Notes: generated from the letters alone by a model not told the origin. Positions 26,759 through 36,605 are shown, numbered from the stretch's first letter. The stretch: 38,378 nt of DNA from Candidatus Paralactobacillus gallistercoris (GCA_018883675.1 JAHLFS010000032.1:1-38378); one strand, 5' to 3'. Translations and numbers: made by a program.

Positions 26759-27527
26759 TTTCATCCAATCCATAAATTTGATGCGCGTTATGCCAAGTAT
26801 GGGCAGCAATTTCCGCAACACTAGTATTACGCAACTTGGCAATCGCTTCAACCACATAACGCGTATAACCTGGTTCATTTTGATGACCGCGATATGGCAC
26901 GGGCGTTAAATAAGGCGCGTCTGTTTCAACTAACATCCGGTCTAACGGTACCATGCGCGCAGCAGCTTGCACTAATGGCGCATTTTTAAAACTAACTACC
27001 CCGCTAAATGACAGATACATGCCTAAATCCAAAAATTTTTGTGCCCATTCACAATTACCATTAAAACTATGAATGATACCGCCATTTTGTAAATGTGCTT
27101 CTTTCAAAATTTGATAAGTATCTGCTAAGGCATCACGAGTATGAATAACCACCGGTAAGTGTAATTGTTTTGCCAAATCTAACTGCCGTATAAAAACTTG
27201 TTGCTGTTGATCATGGGGTGAAGTTTGCCAGTGATAATCAAGCCCAATTTCACCTAAAGCTACCGTTTTAGGATCTTGTAGTTGCGTTATTAAACGTGCT
27301 TCAATGGTTTGATTATAATCCTTAGCAAACTCCGGATGCCAACCAACAACCGCATATAAGTGAGGAAATTGGTGTGCAAGCCGTAAAGCCCCAGCATTCA
27401 AATCAGCATCAGAACCGGCAATGGCCATTTTTTTAACGTCTAATGTACGGGCATGTTGCACGTATGCGGCTTCTTTGCCCGCAAATGGCGCATCATTTAA
27501 ATGAGTATGTGCATCGAAGATATCCAA
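26748..27527 (-). CDS. tatD: TatD family hydrolase
   Basis: Metal-dependent TIM-barrel deoxyribonuclease. Seen: FDAHTHLND (metal HxH), GWHPE, LGEIGLDYHW, VIHTRDA, IHSFNG and VETDAPYLTP. The start is taken as TTG 27527, giving MDIFDAHTHLN. The frame opens at GTG 27536, but that codon lies inside the ribosome binding site TGAGGTGG. At 260 residues it is normal. It lies between metG and rnmV as in Bacillus. A terminator stands directly upstream of its ribosome binding site, so expression depends on read-through from metG or an internal promoter. Confidence 0.93.
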   Translation of the reverse strand: MDIFDAHTHLNDAPFAGKEAAYVQHARTLDVKKMAIAGSDADLNAGALRLAHQFPHLYAVVGWHPEFAKDYNQTIEARLITQLQDPKTVALGEIGLDYHWQTSPHDQQQQVFIRQLDLAKQLHLPVVIHTRDALADTYQILKEAHLQNGGIIHSFNGNCEWAQKFLDLGMYLSFSGVVSFKNAPLVQAAARMVPLDRMLVETDAPYLTPVPYRGHQNEPGYTRYVVEAIAKLRNTSVAEIAAHTWHNAHQIYGLDENEN

Positions 27528-27540
27528 AATAACCACCTCA

Positions 27541-27570
27541 TAAAAACAGACATGACAAAGTCATGCCTGT
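27541..27570 (-). terminator. metG terminator in front of tatD
   Basis: ACAGGCATGAC / GTCATGTCTGT stem (one G-T pair), loop TTT, then TTTTT on the minus strand, leading straight into the tatD ribosome binding site. Confidence 0.85.
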
Positions 27571-27579
27571 TAATTTTAA

Positions 27580-29634
<2,055 letters not shown>

Positions 29635-29686
29635 TTATTATTAAAAATAGTATACCATATGGACGCTTGTGATTGGCGTTATAATC

Positions 29687-29788
29687 AAAAAAGCCTTCAC
29701 TCCGTCTTCTGGAGTAAAGGCATTCATTAGTTAGTACCACTGCTGCTCACTCCGTCTTCTGGAATAAGCACTCAACATTTACTAACTA
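29687..29788 (-). ncRNA. candidate structured RNA: two hairpins with identical loops, the second a terminator
   Basis: Leftward reading shows helix UAGUUAGUA/UACUAACUA (29780-29788 with 29728-29736). It encloses a 10-bp hairpin (29744-29770) with loop AGAAGAC. A separate 11-bp hairpin (29693-29721) follows with the same loop AGAAGAC and then six U residues (29687-29692). A 17-nt direct repeat (29697-29713 and 29747-29763, exactly 50 nt apart) creates the two loops. The 3' arm of the first hairpin can also pair with the 5' arm of the second, which would break the terminator. Either a metG leader switch or a small RNA; no known family recognised. Confidence 0.55.
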
Positions 29789-29888
29789 CATTTTCTTTAT
29801 AACATTTTTTAACGGATTTGTATAATAAAACGCTCATTAACTACAAATGTCTTAAGAATTTCTTTCTTTATTTAAACGAATGCTTAAG

Positions 29889-29911
29889 TTTTTGCTCTTT
29901 GTTAGCAAAAA
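29889..29911. repeat. 8-bp inverted repeat upstream of the PepSY-like gene
   Basis: TTTTTGCT and AGCAAAAA, 7-bp spacer, 62 bp before the ATG. It is directly preceded by CTTAAG, a hexamer also present at 29851-29856. It resembles a regulator operator; no known consensus matched. Confidence 0.35.
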
Positions 29912-29972
29912 GATATCCTTCTGCGCTAAATAATTATATTATCTAAGCAGTTAGAAAAAAGAGGTAAAAAAG

Positions 29973-30569
29973 ATGGCTGTAAAAAATAAATTATTGGTAA
30001 CTGGTGCTGCTTTATTAATGGGAACAGGTGTAACGTTAGGCGTGCATAGCATTGCCCATGCTGATGCTAATGACGTACAAATTAACGCTAGTCAATATAC
30101 GCAAAAGGCCCAAGATTTACAAAAAGTATTTAATAACAATAATAAAGATTATACTTTAAGTAAAATTACTGTTGAAAATAATCAAGATCACAAACAAGAT
30201 CCTGTTTATAAATTAGTTGGTTTTGATAGTAAAAACGACAAGGTAGCTAAATTAAAAGTTGCTGCTAATAATACTAACGATGTTATTAAGAACAAGACCG
30301 AAAAAGTTAAGAAACATCATCTTAAGAAATTAACAGCTTTAGATATTAACAACATCAAGCAAGATCCAACAGCCGCCATTAATGCTGCTAAGAAATTTGC
30401 GAATACTAACGATAATCCTAGTGAATGGACCTTAGTAACTACTAAGAAAGATAAGAAGCAAATGACTTACTACGTTGTTAAATTTACGAATAAGAATAAA
30501 GAAACAACGGTTAAAGTTAATGCCCAAGATGGTAGTAAAATAGCCGTTAAAACTAGCAATGAAGACTAA
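29973..30569 (+). CDS. secreted PepSY-like protein
   Basis: 198 residues. Seen: signal peptide MAVKNKLLVTGAALLMGTGV with probable cleavage after AHA (about residue 30), no lipobox Cys, and a very Lys/Asn/Asp-rich mature part. The last 70 residues (ALDINNIKQDPTAAINAAKKF, then WTLVTTKKDKKQMTYYVVKF and VKVNAQDGSKI) follow the helix-strand-strand pattern and the T.YYVV.F / V.A.DGS.. spacing of PepSY domains. PepSY proteins often inhibit or chaperone extracellular peptidases. GAGG is the ribosome binding site. It is monocistronic, divergent from metG and closed by its own terminator. Assignment is moderate because the middle part matches nothing I recognise. Confidence 0.75.
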   Translation: MAVKNKLLVTGAALLMGTGVTLGVHSIAHADANDVQINASQYTQKAQDLQKVFNNNNKDYTLSKITVENNQDHKQDPVYKLVGFDSKNDKVAKLKVAANNTNDVIKNKTEKVKKHHLKKLTALDINNIKQDPTAAINAAKKFANTNDNPSEWTLVTTKKDKKQMTYYVVKFTNKNKETTVKVNAQDGSKIAVKTSNED

Positions 30570-30585
30570 TTAAAAAATTAGGAAT

Positions 30586-30614
30586 AAGGCAATGCCCATG
30601 GGCATTGCCTTTTT
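30586..30614 (+). terminator. terminator of the PepSY-like gene
   Basis: Palindromic AAGGCAATGCCC / GGGCATTGCCTT followed by TTTTTATTTT, 17 bp beyond the stop. Confidence 0.9.
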
Positions 30615-30732
30615 ATTTTCCCGGAAATAACCCTAACGCAACATAATGTGGCGTGATTAATTGAATCAAGTGCACTTAGCAACTAACCAATTGCTTACAA
30701 TATAAGTATCAAATAAAAAGGAATGATCGTTA

Positions 30733-31104
30733 ATGATTAAATTTGCGCAACAACTTAAAAAATACCGTACTAAGCGGCAAATGTCTCAAGAAGCTTTGGC
30801 ACAGCAACTGTTTATTTCTCGACAAGCTATTTCTAAATGGGAAAATGGTGAAGGAATGCCTGACTTGAATACTTTGGTAAAATTAGCCCGGATTTTAAAT
30901 GTTAGTTTAGATGAACTAGTCTTAGCTCAATCTCATCCCTTACCTAATGATAATCCCGATTATGTCATTAATCCCACAACTGGGCTTTATCAACGTCGTT
31001 ACGGTGTTATGAATGGGTGGGATTTTGTCGCCCGTTTTTGGTGGCTAGTCTTTCCAATCGGCCTGTTCATTATTGCCTGCATTTGGTTAAGTAAGCTTAT
31101 TTAA
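30733..31104 (+). CDS. XRE-family regulator with C-terminal membrane anchor
   Basis: 123 residues. Seen: an XRE/Cro helix-turn-helix (residues 7-60, with MSQEALAQQLFISRQAISKWENGEGMPDLNTLVKLARILNVSLDEL in sequence, split here as SQEALAQQLF, SRQAISKWENG, PDLNTLVKLA), a short linker, and one C-terminal transmembrane helix (WWLVFPIGLFIIACIWLSKLI). HTH-XRE proteins with a membrane tail are common in lactic bacteria and usually act as local regulators of a neighbouring transporter or stress gene. AAAGGA lies 9 nt before the ATG. The next gene on the same strand is the nuclease-like protein 103 bp away; a shared function is only a possibility. Confidence 0.85.
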   Translation: MIKFAQQLKKYRTKRQMSQEALAQQLFISRQAISKWENGEGMPDLNTLVKLARILNVSLDELVLAQSHPLPNDNPDYVINPTTGLYQRRYGVMNGWDFVARFWWLVFPIGLFIIACIWLSKLI

Positions 31105-31207
31105 TAAAACGTTGAAATGGATGTACTATACAATGTGGTTATAGTTGTATTTGAACAGTAATAAGTTTAAAATACCAGAATAAGCTATGATTTGGTGATT
31201 AATTAAA

Positions 31208-32086
31208 ATGTTTGAACAATTAGTTGTTACTCAATTACTTAAATATCATCTTATTAAACAACCTTATGGTGGTTATTTTAGAGAACATCAGACCTATAAC
31301 TTTGAAGATAATTCATATGTAGATCCTGCCACCGAAGAACTACGTGGAACAACTGTTGGTAATACCGTTGATAATTTAACAAGGTACATTGCTTTTCCTA
31401 ATATACCATTGAAAAACAGCCTTCAAGCTGTTATGTTAGGTAAACAAATATTTGAAAGTAATTTTAAAAGAAGAAAAAAAGGGCAAGCTAAATTGCAAAA
31501 ATTATTTGATAAATTGCCCTCTTTAGGAAGAAAGATATCCAAAGAATTAATCGACATAATCGTATGTTTTTCTTATTTATCTAATATGTGGCGCTCAGGA
31601 GCACTTGAAGCTGCTTATAAAGACTTTATGAATTTTGATCATTTGTCTGAAACAGATTATCAGCATATTACCATTCTAGTTGAAAGATCAGTTCAATTAA
31701 TAGAAATGTTAAAAAAGCAGTATTCAAAAGTGTATCCTAATTTTAGAGTTGAATATGATAAAAATGATATTATTTGGGGTGATGGTGACATCATTACTAA
31801 CGAAATGATAGTTGACTTTAAATGTTGGAAATATAATCCCTACATAAAAGACAACATTACACAACAAGTGATTTATTATTTATTAGGTAAAAATGGTATC
31901 AACAATACTGACATTGATTTTAACGAAATTAAATATTTATCACTATTTGACATTCGAAGAAATAGATTACAATTTATAAATGTTAATGACTATCAAAAAG
32001 AACTTAAATATGTTCAAGAACGGTTGGATCAAATAGCACTTGAACAAAATAAAATAAGACAAGAATTTATAAACAGTCTTAAATAA
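31208..32086 (+). CDS. orphan PD-(D/E)XK-nuclease-like protein, probably acquired
   Basis: 292 residues, family not recognised. Near the C-terminus WGDGDIITNEMIVDFKCWKYN (190-210; key residues Asp194, Asp203, Lys205), followed by Gln219/Gln220 and YYLLG, fits the D-(x)8-D-x-K ... Q-x-x-x-Y core of PD-(D/E)XK nucleases of the RecB/Cas4 type. An N-terminal VGNTVDNLTRYIAF segment (50-63) may be a second conserved block. No helicase or partner domain. Codon use differs from neighbours: 10 of 14 Arg codons are AGA/AGG, while nearby genes use CGN almost only. The ribosome binding site is weak (GGTGA). These point to recent transfer; a defence role is a reasonable guess but is not shown. Confidence 0.6.
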   Translation: MFEQLVVTQLLKYHLIKQPYGGYFREHQTYNFEDNSYVDPATEELRGTTVGNTVDNLTRYIAFPNIPLKNSLQAVMLGKQIFESNFKRRKKGQAKLQKLFDKLPSLGRKISKELIDIIVCFSYLSNMWRSGALEAAYKDFMNFDHLSETDYQHITILVERSVQLIEMLKKQYSKVYPNFRVEYDKNDIIWGDGDIITNEMIVDFKCWKYNPYIKDNITQQVIYYLLGKNGINNTDIDFNEIKYLSLFDIRRNRLQFINVNDYQKELKYVQERLDQIALEQNKIRQEFINSLK

Positions 32087-32119
32087 AAAATGTAGCGTAG
32101 TGATACGCTACATTTTTTT
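32085..32119. terminator. bidirectional terminator between the nuclease-like and DUF72 genes
   Basis: AAAAAATGTAGCGTA / TACGCTACATTTTTT stem with loop GTGA (32100-32103). It starts inside the stop codon of the rightward gene and ends next to the stop of the leftward gene. Confidence 0.9.
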
Positions 32120-32120
32120 A

Positions 32121-32957
32121 TTAGAATAAATCAAGCTGTTGTGGTGCTAAGTTGGTAAAATGCAACCCTAATATTTTTTGTAACGCCAGTGCATTAGGAG
32201 CGGCATCACCTGCAGAATTATTATTAAAAATTACACATACTTCATGCGATTGTTGCGTCAAATCACGTGCATGTTGGGCAATTTCGTGTAATTCATTATC
32301 AGAATAACGATACAAATTACGTGTTTTACGCCAACGTTCACCCGGCGTTTGCCAACCTTCCGCATTGCGACCATGCAAGCGCATAATCGTTAGTTGGGGA
32401 CTAGTTGCTTCATAAATACTAGGCACAGTATTAGCAGCGCCTTGCGGTTCGTCGGGAATAACATGAATTAAATGTAATTCTTGCATAAAAGCACGTACTT
32501 GCGGCCAATAAGCAGCAGCATACCAACTAGCATTGCGGAATTCAACCGCAACAGGTAATGGGGCTAATAACTGGGCTGCTTGACGCAAATAGTTCAAGTT
32601 TTGCGTATTCATCCGGAAAAACGGTGGAAATTGTAACAAAACTGCTTTTAATTGTTTCGCTGCAACTAATGGTTGAATCGTTTCTTTAAAACGCTTAAAT
32701 AATGCTGGTAAGGTATCAGCTACCTCATGAAAATCACGGTGTGTTGTCATTGCTTGGTGGGCTTTAACAATAAATTGAAATTGTGCTGGTACCTGTGTTA
32801 ACCAATTAGCCACCATTGCGCTGCCCCGCAAACCATAAAATAAACTATCAATTTCAACGACAGGAAAATGACTAGCATAGTCACTTAGGGTAATCTTCTT
32901 TTTATCAGGTGCTAAGGTGGGATGATTAGTCCATGTAACCAAACCAATCGTAATCAT
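32121..32957 (-). CDS. DUF72 family protein (YecE-like)
   Basis: 278-residue TIM-barrel protein of DUF72, of unconfirmed function. Seen: ITIGLVTWTNHPTL at the start, YASHFPVVEIDSLFYGL, FIVKAHQAMTTHRDF, AVLLQFPPFF, VAVEFRNASWY, IMRLHGRN and VCVIFNNNSAGDAAPNAL, all family hallmarks. It has the usual length. The ATG overlaps the stop of the upstream AroQ-like gene (ATGA, 4 bp), so the pair is translationally coupled. No catalytic role can be stated with confidence. Confidence 0.9.
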   Translation of the reverse strand: MITIGLVTWTNHPTLAPDKKKITLSDYASHFPVVEIDSLFYGLRGSAMVANWLTQVPAQFQFIVKAHQAMTTHRDFHEVADTLPALFKRFKETIQPLVAAKQLKAVLLQFPPFFRMNTQNLNYLRQAAQLLAPLPVAVEFRNASWYAAAYWPQVRAFMQELHLIHVIPDEPQGAANTVPSIYEATSPQLTIMRLHGRNAEGWQTPGERWRKTRNLYRYSDNELHEIAQHARDLTQQSHEVCVIFNNNSAGDAAPNALALQKILGLHFTNLAPQQLDLF

Positions 32958-33250
32958 AATGATTGATCCTCATTATCTTGTAATTGTTTAATTAACTTAG
33001 CCTGACATTGTTTAGTAATTAAAATAATATCACGGTACCAATCAGTTAAATACGGACGTAGATCCGTATCAACCCGCATCGTTTGGGTGGCAATCGTTTG
33101 GGCCTCACGACCACGGTTAGCAATGCCTAATTGACGGGCGTATTTAATTTGGGCAATTTGCCGGGCCAATTTAAGTCGTTGGGCAAACAATGGGGTTAAT
33201 TGCTCATCAAGAGCATCAATTTGTTGATAAAGTTTCTCTAAATCATCCAT
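32954..33250 (-). CDS. chorismate mutase type II (AroQ)-like small protein
   Basis: 98-residue all-helical protein. The pattern LYQQIDALDEQLTPLFAQRLKLARQIAQIKYA followed by NRGREAQTI resembles AroQ chorismate mutases, with Arg and Lys of the central helix and the RE pair kept. The first-helix Arg of classical enzymes (LR..ID) is Gln here, so activity is uncertain. ATG 33250 has GGAAAGGA 9 nt upstream; the in-frame TTG at 33256 is too close to it. It is coupled to the DUF72 gene by a 4-bp overlap. No other aromatic-pathway gene is nearby, so a non-canonical role is possible. Confidence 0.7.
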   Translation of the reverse strand: MDDLEKLYQQIDALDEQLTPLFAQRLKLARQIAQIKYARQLGIANRGREAQTIATQTMRVDTDLRPYLTDWYRDIILITKQCQAKLIKQLQDNEDQSL

Positions 33251-33276
33251 AATCAAGATTCCTTTCCCATTTAGTT

Positions 33277-33297
33277 TAACAATATCTTTGTTATAAT
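33277..33297 (+). promoter_or_regulatory. extended -10 promoter of the 48-aa membrane protein
   Basis: TTTGT followed by TATAAT (about 33292-33297), with TTTAGT roughly 16 bp upstream as a weak -35. It lies about 35 bp before the ATG of the small gene. Confidence 0.5.
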
Positions 33298-33332
33298 TAT
33301 CAGTAATGAGCTTTTACGATAGGAGCATCCCA

Positions 33333-33479
33333 ATGAACAAGAAAAAAATCATTCATTTTTTATGTTATTTATTCTGGGCTATTTTTCTTATTTTTAGCGT
33401 ATGGGTCGCATGGCACTTACTTTCATATTGTTGCCACGAACTACCATTATTGTTAGATAATCACTTTGGCGGGCATTAA
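33333..33479 (+). CDS. 48-residue single-span membrane protein
   Basis: Short gene beginning MNKKKIIHFLCYLFWAIF. A basic N-terminus is followed by one strongly hydrophobic helix (about 6-31, with Trp residues at both ends) and a short tail containing SYCCHELPLLLDNH and ending FGGH. AGGAG lies 7 nt before the ATG and a TATAAT extended -10 upstream, which together support real expression. The stop overlaps the stop of the convergent HExxH gene by 2 bp. I know no family. Vicinal Cys-Cys-His in the tail could bind a metal. It may be a small regulatory or bacteriocin/immunity-like peptide, but nothing shows this. Confidence 0.6.
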   Translation: MNKKKIIHFLCYLFWAIFLIFSVWVAWHLLSYCCHELPLLLDNHFGGH

Positions 33480-34432
33480 CGCTGTAAGAAATTAAAGTGA
33501 TATTTAGTTAACATCTGCATAACAGGCTGTTGGTTAAGACGATCAAGGTAATCATTAATAGAAGCAATATTTTGCGGATTAATTGGCAAAACAAAAGCAT
33601 TTTGTTGATCGCTTGCTCCTAAACCAACATAAGCCTGTTTTTTAGTTTGCATATTTTCAAAAGCTGATGGCACAATTTTAAATACTTGCGCGGTTTGCAA
33701 ACGCATTTGGCGGGCTGATAATACCGGTGTTAAGGTTGCAAATTCACGAATAGCTAAATTAGGCAGATGAATTTCATCAGTTAAAATGCGTTCAAATGCC
33801 GCAAAAATCCGTACTACCATCCGACGCAAAGCAAATGGCGTTGCAGTATCTTTACTTTGCAAGATGGTTAGTAATGTTTGAGCATAACGATAAGCATCCG
33901 GATGACTAACTTGCCACTTGGCAAAGACAGGATGATTTTCGCCTAAAATAATTAAAGCATCGAGAATATTTAATATTTGAAAAACCAAAACTTGTGGATT
34001 ATCGTTTTCTTTTTGCATAATCGTCTTATCAAAACCAGCAAGATACATTTGCTGACAACGGTCATCCCAAACGCCCATTGCAACTTGTTGTTGGTGAATA
34101 GTTACATGTGTAACATTTTCATATAATAAAGTAGCAATATTTTTTAATAACCGATCACTGCCCGCATCCAAACCCGTTACTAAGTTAAATTGTAATTGGG
34201 GATAAGCCGACACATTCATCCATAAATGAAGTAATTCATGGGCTAATAAATACTCACTAGCCGCTTGATTATTAATTACAATCACATCATCTCCATTCGC
34301 AGCACGATAATAATTACTTTGTTCATTACGAATGTACGGGAATGATTGGGCATTTACCTGCACCTTAATGTGATGATTAGTTTTATTTTCAATTGCAGTT
34401 ATTAAATCATTAATTGGTTGCGAATATGTCAT
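33476..34432 (-). CDS. HExxH putative metalloprotease ('IpaB/EvcA family'-like)
   Basis: 318-residue soluble protein. Seen: YLLAHELLHLWMN (about 62-74), with the zinc-binding HExxH motif (HELLH), near the N-terminus after an ANGDDVIVINNQ strand; the remainder is helical, with no other motif I know. The layout resembles proteins named 'IpaB/EvcA family' in lactobacilli, a label without proven function. No signal peptide, so cytoplasmic. ATG 34432 is chosen because GAAGG lies 7 nt upstream; the frame extends six codons further. It is convergent with the 48-aa gene and follows a terminator, so it is transcribed on its own. Confidence 0.75.
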   Translation of the reverse strand: MTYSQPINDLITAIENKTNHHIKVQVNAQSFPYIRNEQSNYYRAANGDDVIVINNQAASEYLLAHELLHLWMNVSAYPQLQFNLVTGLDAGSDRLLKNIATLLYENVTHVTIHQQQVAMGVWDDRCQQMYLAGFDKTIMQKENDNPQVLVFQILNILDALIILGENHPVFAKWQVSHPDAYRYAQTLLTILQSKDTATPFALRRMVVRIFAAFERILTDEIHLPNLAIREFATLTPVLSARQMRLQTAQVFKIVPSAFENMQTKKQAYVGLGASDQQNAFVLPINPQNIASINDYLDRLNQQPVMQMLTKYHFNFLQR

Positions 34433-34464
34433 TATATTGCCTTCTTTCATGTTAAATTATATCA

Positions 34465-34496
34465 AAAAAGCTTACGTTCTTAGGCGTAAGCTTTTT
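34465..34496 (-). terminator. terminator of the trpS-DUF1002 unit
   Basis: AAAAAGCTTACG / CGTAAGCTTTTT perfect stem with an 8-nt loop (34477-34484) and T-run in either direction. It sits 3 bp beyond the DUF1002 stop and just upstream of the HExxH gene. Confidence 0.9.
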
Positions 34497-34498
34497 AA

Positions 34499-35536
34499 TT
34501 AATTATTGCCAAAAAGGTTTTGAAAGAAATTAACAATATTTTGCCATAGTTGGGCAAACCAATTATGGGCTTGCGGTGTATTAATTTCATCAAATATCTT
34601 TTTAGCGCCATTGCGAATGCTGGTGCTTAGTTTATTGGCTTGGTTCTTAAAACTAGCCTTTTTCAAAGCACCTGAGGCTTGGATCTTCACTAATAAATTA
34701 ATAATTTGGGTCCGTTGGTTATTATTAATTACCCCGGCAATTTGATTATCTTTTAATTGACTATCAACAATATTACCAATTTGATTTTGTGATAGTGTTT
34801 GCTGACCATTATTAGATTGGCGGGCCATTTCAGCTTTCATACCAGCCACAGCATGATTTAACTGGGCATCAGTATAACCTTGTTTATTCTTATTCGCTTG
34901 GGTAATACCACTTAATGTTTTTACTTCATCTTGGGCTGCCGTAATTTGTTGTTGATTCAACGCATCCCCATTCTGAGCAAAAGCAGCATAAACTCCAGCT
35001 AAAGCTCCCGAACCATCAATCGGTACTGCTGAAGTAACGTAAATATTAGCATTAGTTACGCCAGCTGTAATAGCGGCATTCCGGTATTGATCAGCGGTAA
35101 TGGTTGTAATATTATCATGACCATGGAACTTTAAAATATGAACATTAATCCCACCACTATTGGTCTTTTGCACCATTGCTGAAGACCAAACCGGTGAACT
35201 ATTAGTAAAATCATCACCAGCTGGATTTAAATACTTAACTAAAGTGGCACCATTAACTGGTAAAGTATCATAACTGGCGCCATCAAGTGATTGCGTTAAG
35301 GTAGCAATAGTTTGCTGGCGTTGTTCCGGTGTTAAGCTAACACCTAAGGTTACCACTGGCTTTTGCCAGTTATTATCCTGATTACTAGTTGCTTGCGAAG
35401 AAGCATTCGGATCATTATATTCGACCGCAGGATTAGTACCGTCTTGACTAGGATTAGCCCAAACTGGCATCTTTGCTGCGGTAATACCAACCAATAACAT
35501 TCCTATTATTAATGATAATTTTTGCCATACTTTCAT
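34499..35536 (-). CDS. DUF1002 secreted protein
   Basis: 345 residues. Seen: signal peptide MKVWQKLSLIIGMLLVGI with cleavage near VWA (about 27), an Asn/Ser/Gln-rich linker, then the DUF1002 domain: PVVTLGVSLTPEQRQQTI, PVNGATLVKYLNP, VWSSAMVQKTNSGGINVHIL, ITADQYRNAAITAGVTNANIYVTSAVPIDGSGALAGVYAAF. C-terminal helices and the amphipathic, aromatic tail WFAQLWQNIVNFFQNLFG follow. Function unknown; Gram-positive members are extracellular and often near envelope genes. ATG 35536 is used because AGGTG lies 6 nt upstream; the GTG at 35545 is part of that site. It follows trpS by 15 bp, probably in one transcript. Confidence 0.9.
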   Translation of the reverse strand: MKVWQKLSLIIGMLLVGITAAKMPVWANPSQDGTNPAVEYNDPNASSQATSNQDNNWQKPVVTLGVSLTPEQRQQTIATLTQSLDGASYDTLPVNGATLVKYLNPAGDDFTNSSPVWSSAMVQKTNSGGINVHILKFHGHDNITTITADQYRNAAITAGVTNANIYVTSAVPIDGSGALAGVYAAFAQNGDALNQQQITAAQDEVKTLSGITQANKNKQGYTDAQLNHAVAGMKAEMARQSNNGQQTLSQNQIGNIVDSQLKDNQIAGVINNNQRTQIINLLVKIQASGALKKASFKNQANKLSTSIRNGAKKIFDEINTPQAHNWFAQLWQNIVNFFQNLFGNN

Positions 35537-35551
35537 AAAGTTCACCTATCA

Positions 35552-36568
35552 CTAACCAAAATAGTTAATTCCAATTGCTTGCCGCACTTCATGTAATGTT
35601 TGTGCAGCAACTTCGTTAGCTTTTTCAGAACCTTTTTGTAAAATATCATAAACTGCATCTAAGTTCTTCGCGTATTCGGCACGGCGTTGCCGAATTGGTG
35701 CAAATTTTGCTTGCATAACTTCATTAAGGTAACGTTTAATCTTAACATCACCTAAACCGCCGGCCCGGTATTGTTCTTTTAATGCTTGGACTTCTTGCTT
35801 ATCATCAGCAAAAACATCCAAATATGTAAAGACCATATTACCTTCTACCTTGCCAGGATCACTAACATGAATATGATTAGGATCTGTATACATTGACATA
35901 ATCTTTTTTTGCATTGTATCCGGATCATCCGAAATATAAATCGCATTATTTAATGATTTACTCATCTTGGCATTGCCATCTAATCCTGGTAAACGCCCTT
36001 GCCCTTTAGGTGGAAACACGCCTTGTGGTTCAACTAAAATATTTTGATGGTAGATATTATTAAATGTACGCACAATTTCACGGGTTTGTTCAAGCATTGG
36101 TGCTTGATCATCACCAACCGGCACCGTATCCGCTTTAAAAGCCGTAATATCAGCAGCTTGTGATACTGGATAAATTAAAAAACCAGCCGGAATGCTTTGT
36201 TCAAAGTTCTTTTGTTTAATTTCATTTTTAACCGTTGGGTTCCGATTTAAACGTGCCACAGTTACCAAATTTAAGTAATGCATGGTTAATTCATTCAATG
36301 CGGGAATTTGTGATTGAACTAAAATAGTCGATTTATCAGGATCAATGCCAACAGCTAAGTAATCGAGTGCCACTTCAGTTAAACTCTTGCGAATTTTTTC
36401 AGGATCACGCGCATTGTCAGTTAATGCTTGTTGATCAGCAATCATAATATAAGTATCATATTTACCCGAATTTTGTAACTTAACACGGGTTTGTAGTGAA
36501 CCGATAAAATGCCCAATATGTAACTTGCCAGTTGGGCGGTCACCAGTTAAAATGACATGTTTTTTCAT
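35552..36568 (-). CDS. trpS: tryptophanyl-tRNA synthetase
   Basis: Class Ic synthetase charging tRNA-Trp. Seen: [20 protein letters not shown] (HIGH motif), [47 protein letters not shown], and [16 protein letters not shown] (KMSKS). At 338 residues it is normal. AAGGGG lies upstream of the ATG. A tRNA-Thr gene ends 37 bp upstream on the same strand with no terminator between, so trpS is probably expressed from the tRNA promoter. There is no room for a T-box leader, which many Firmicute trpS genes have. Confidence 0.96.
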   Translation of the reverse strand: MKKHVILTGDRPTGKLHIGHFIGSLQTRVKLQNSGKYDTYIMIADQQALTDNARDPEKIRKSLTEVALDYLAVGIDPDKSTILVQSQIPALNELTMHYLNLVTVARLNRNPTVKNEIKQKNFEQSIPAGFLIYPVSQAADITAFKADTVPVGDDQAPMLEQTREIVRTFNNIYHQNILVEPQGVFPPKGQGRLPGLDGNAKMSKSLNNAIYISDDPDTMQKKIMSMYTDPNHIHVSDPGKVEGNMVFTYLDVFADDKQEVQALKEQYRAGGLGDVKIKRYLNEVMQAKFAPIRQRRAEYAKNLDAVYDILQKGSEKANEVAAQTLHEVRQAIGINYFG

Positions 36569-36605
36569 ATTAAGATACCCCTTTATTTCGTTAAGAATAA
36601 GTAAA

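Noticed and set aside
26759-26878. N-terminal extension of RNase M5 to 26878
   Set aside because: The extension lies wholly within tatD and the true start MKIKEVIVVEGRDD matches the family exactly.
29690-29800. T-box riboswitch upstream of metG (TGGTAC sequence before a terminator)
   Set aside because: TGGTACT resembles the T-box core, but there is no stem I, no specifier loop and no GGTGG..CCGCG context, and the sequence sits in a simple helix arm, so it does not meet T-box criteria.
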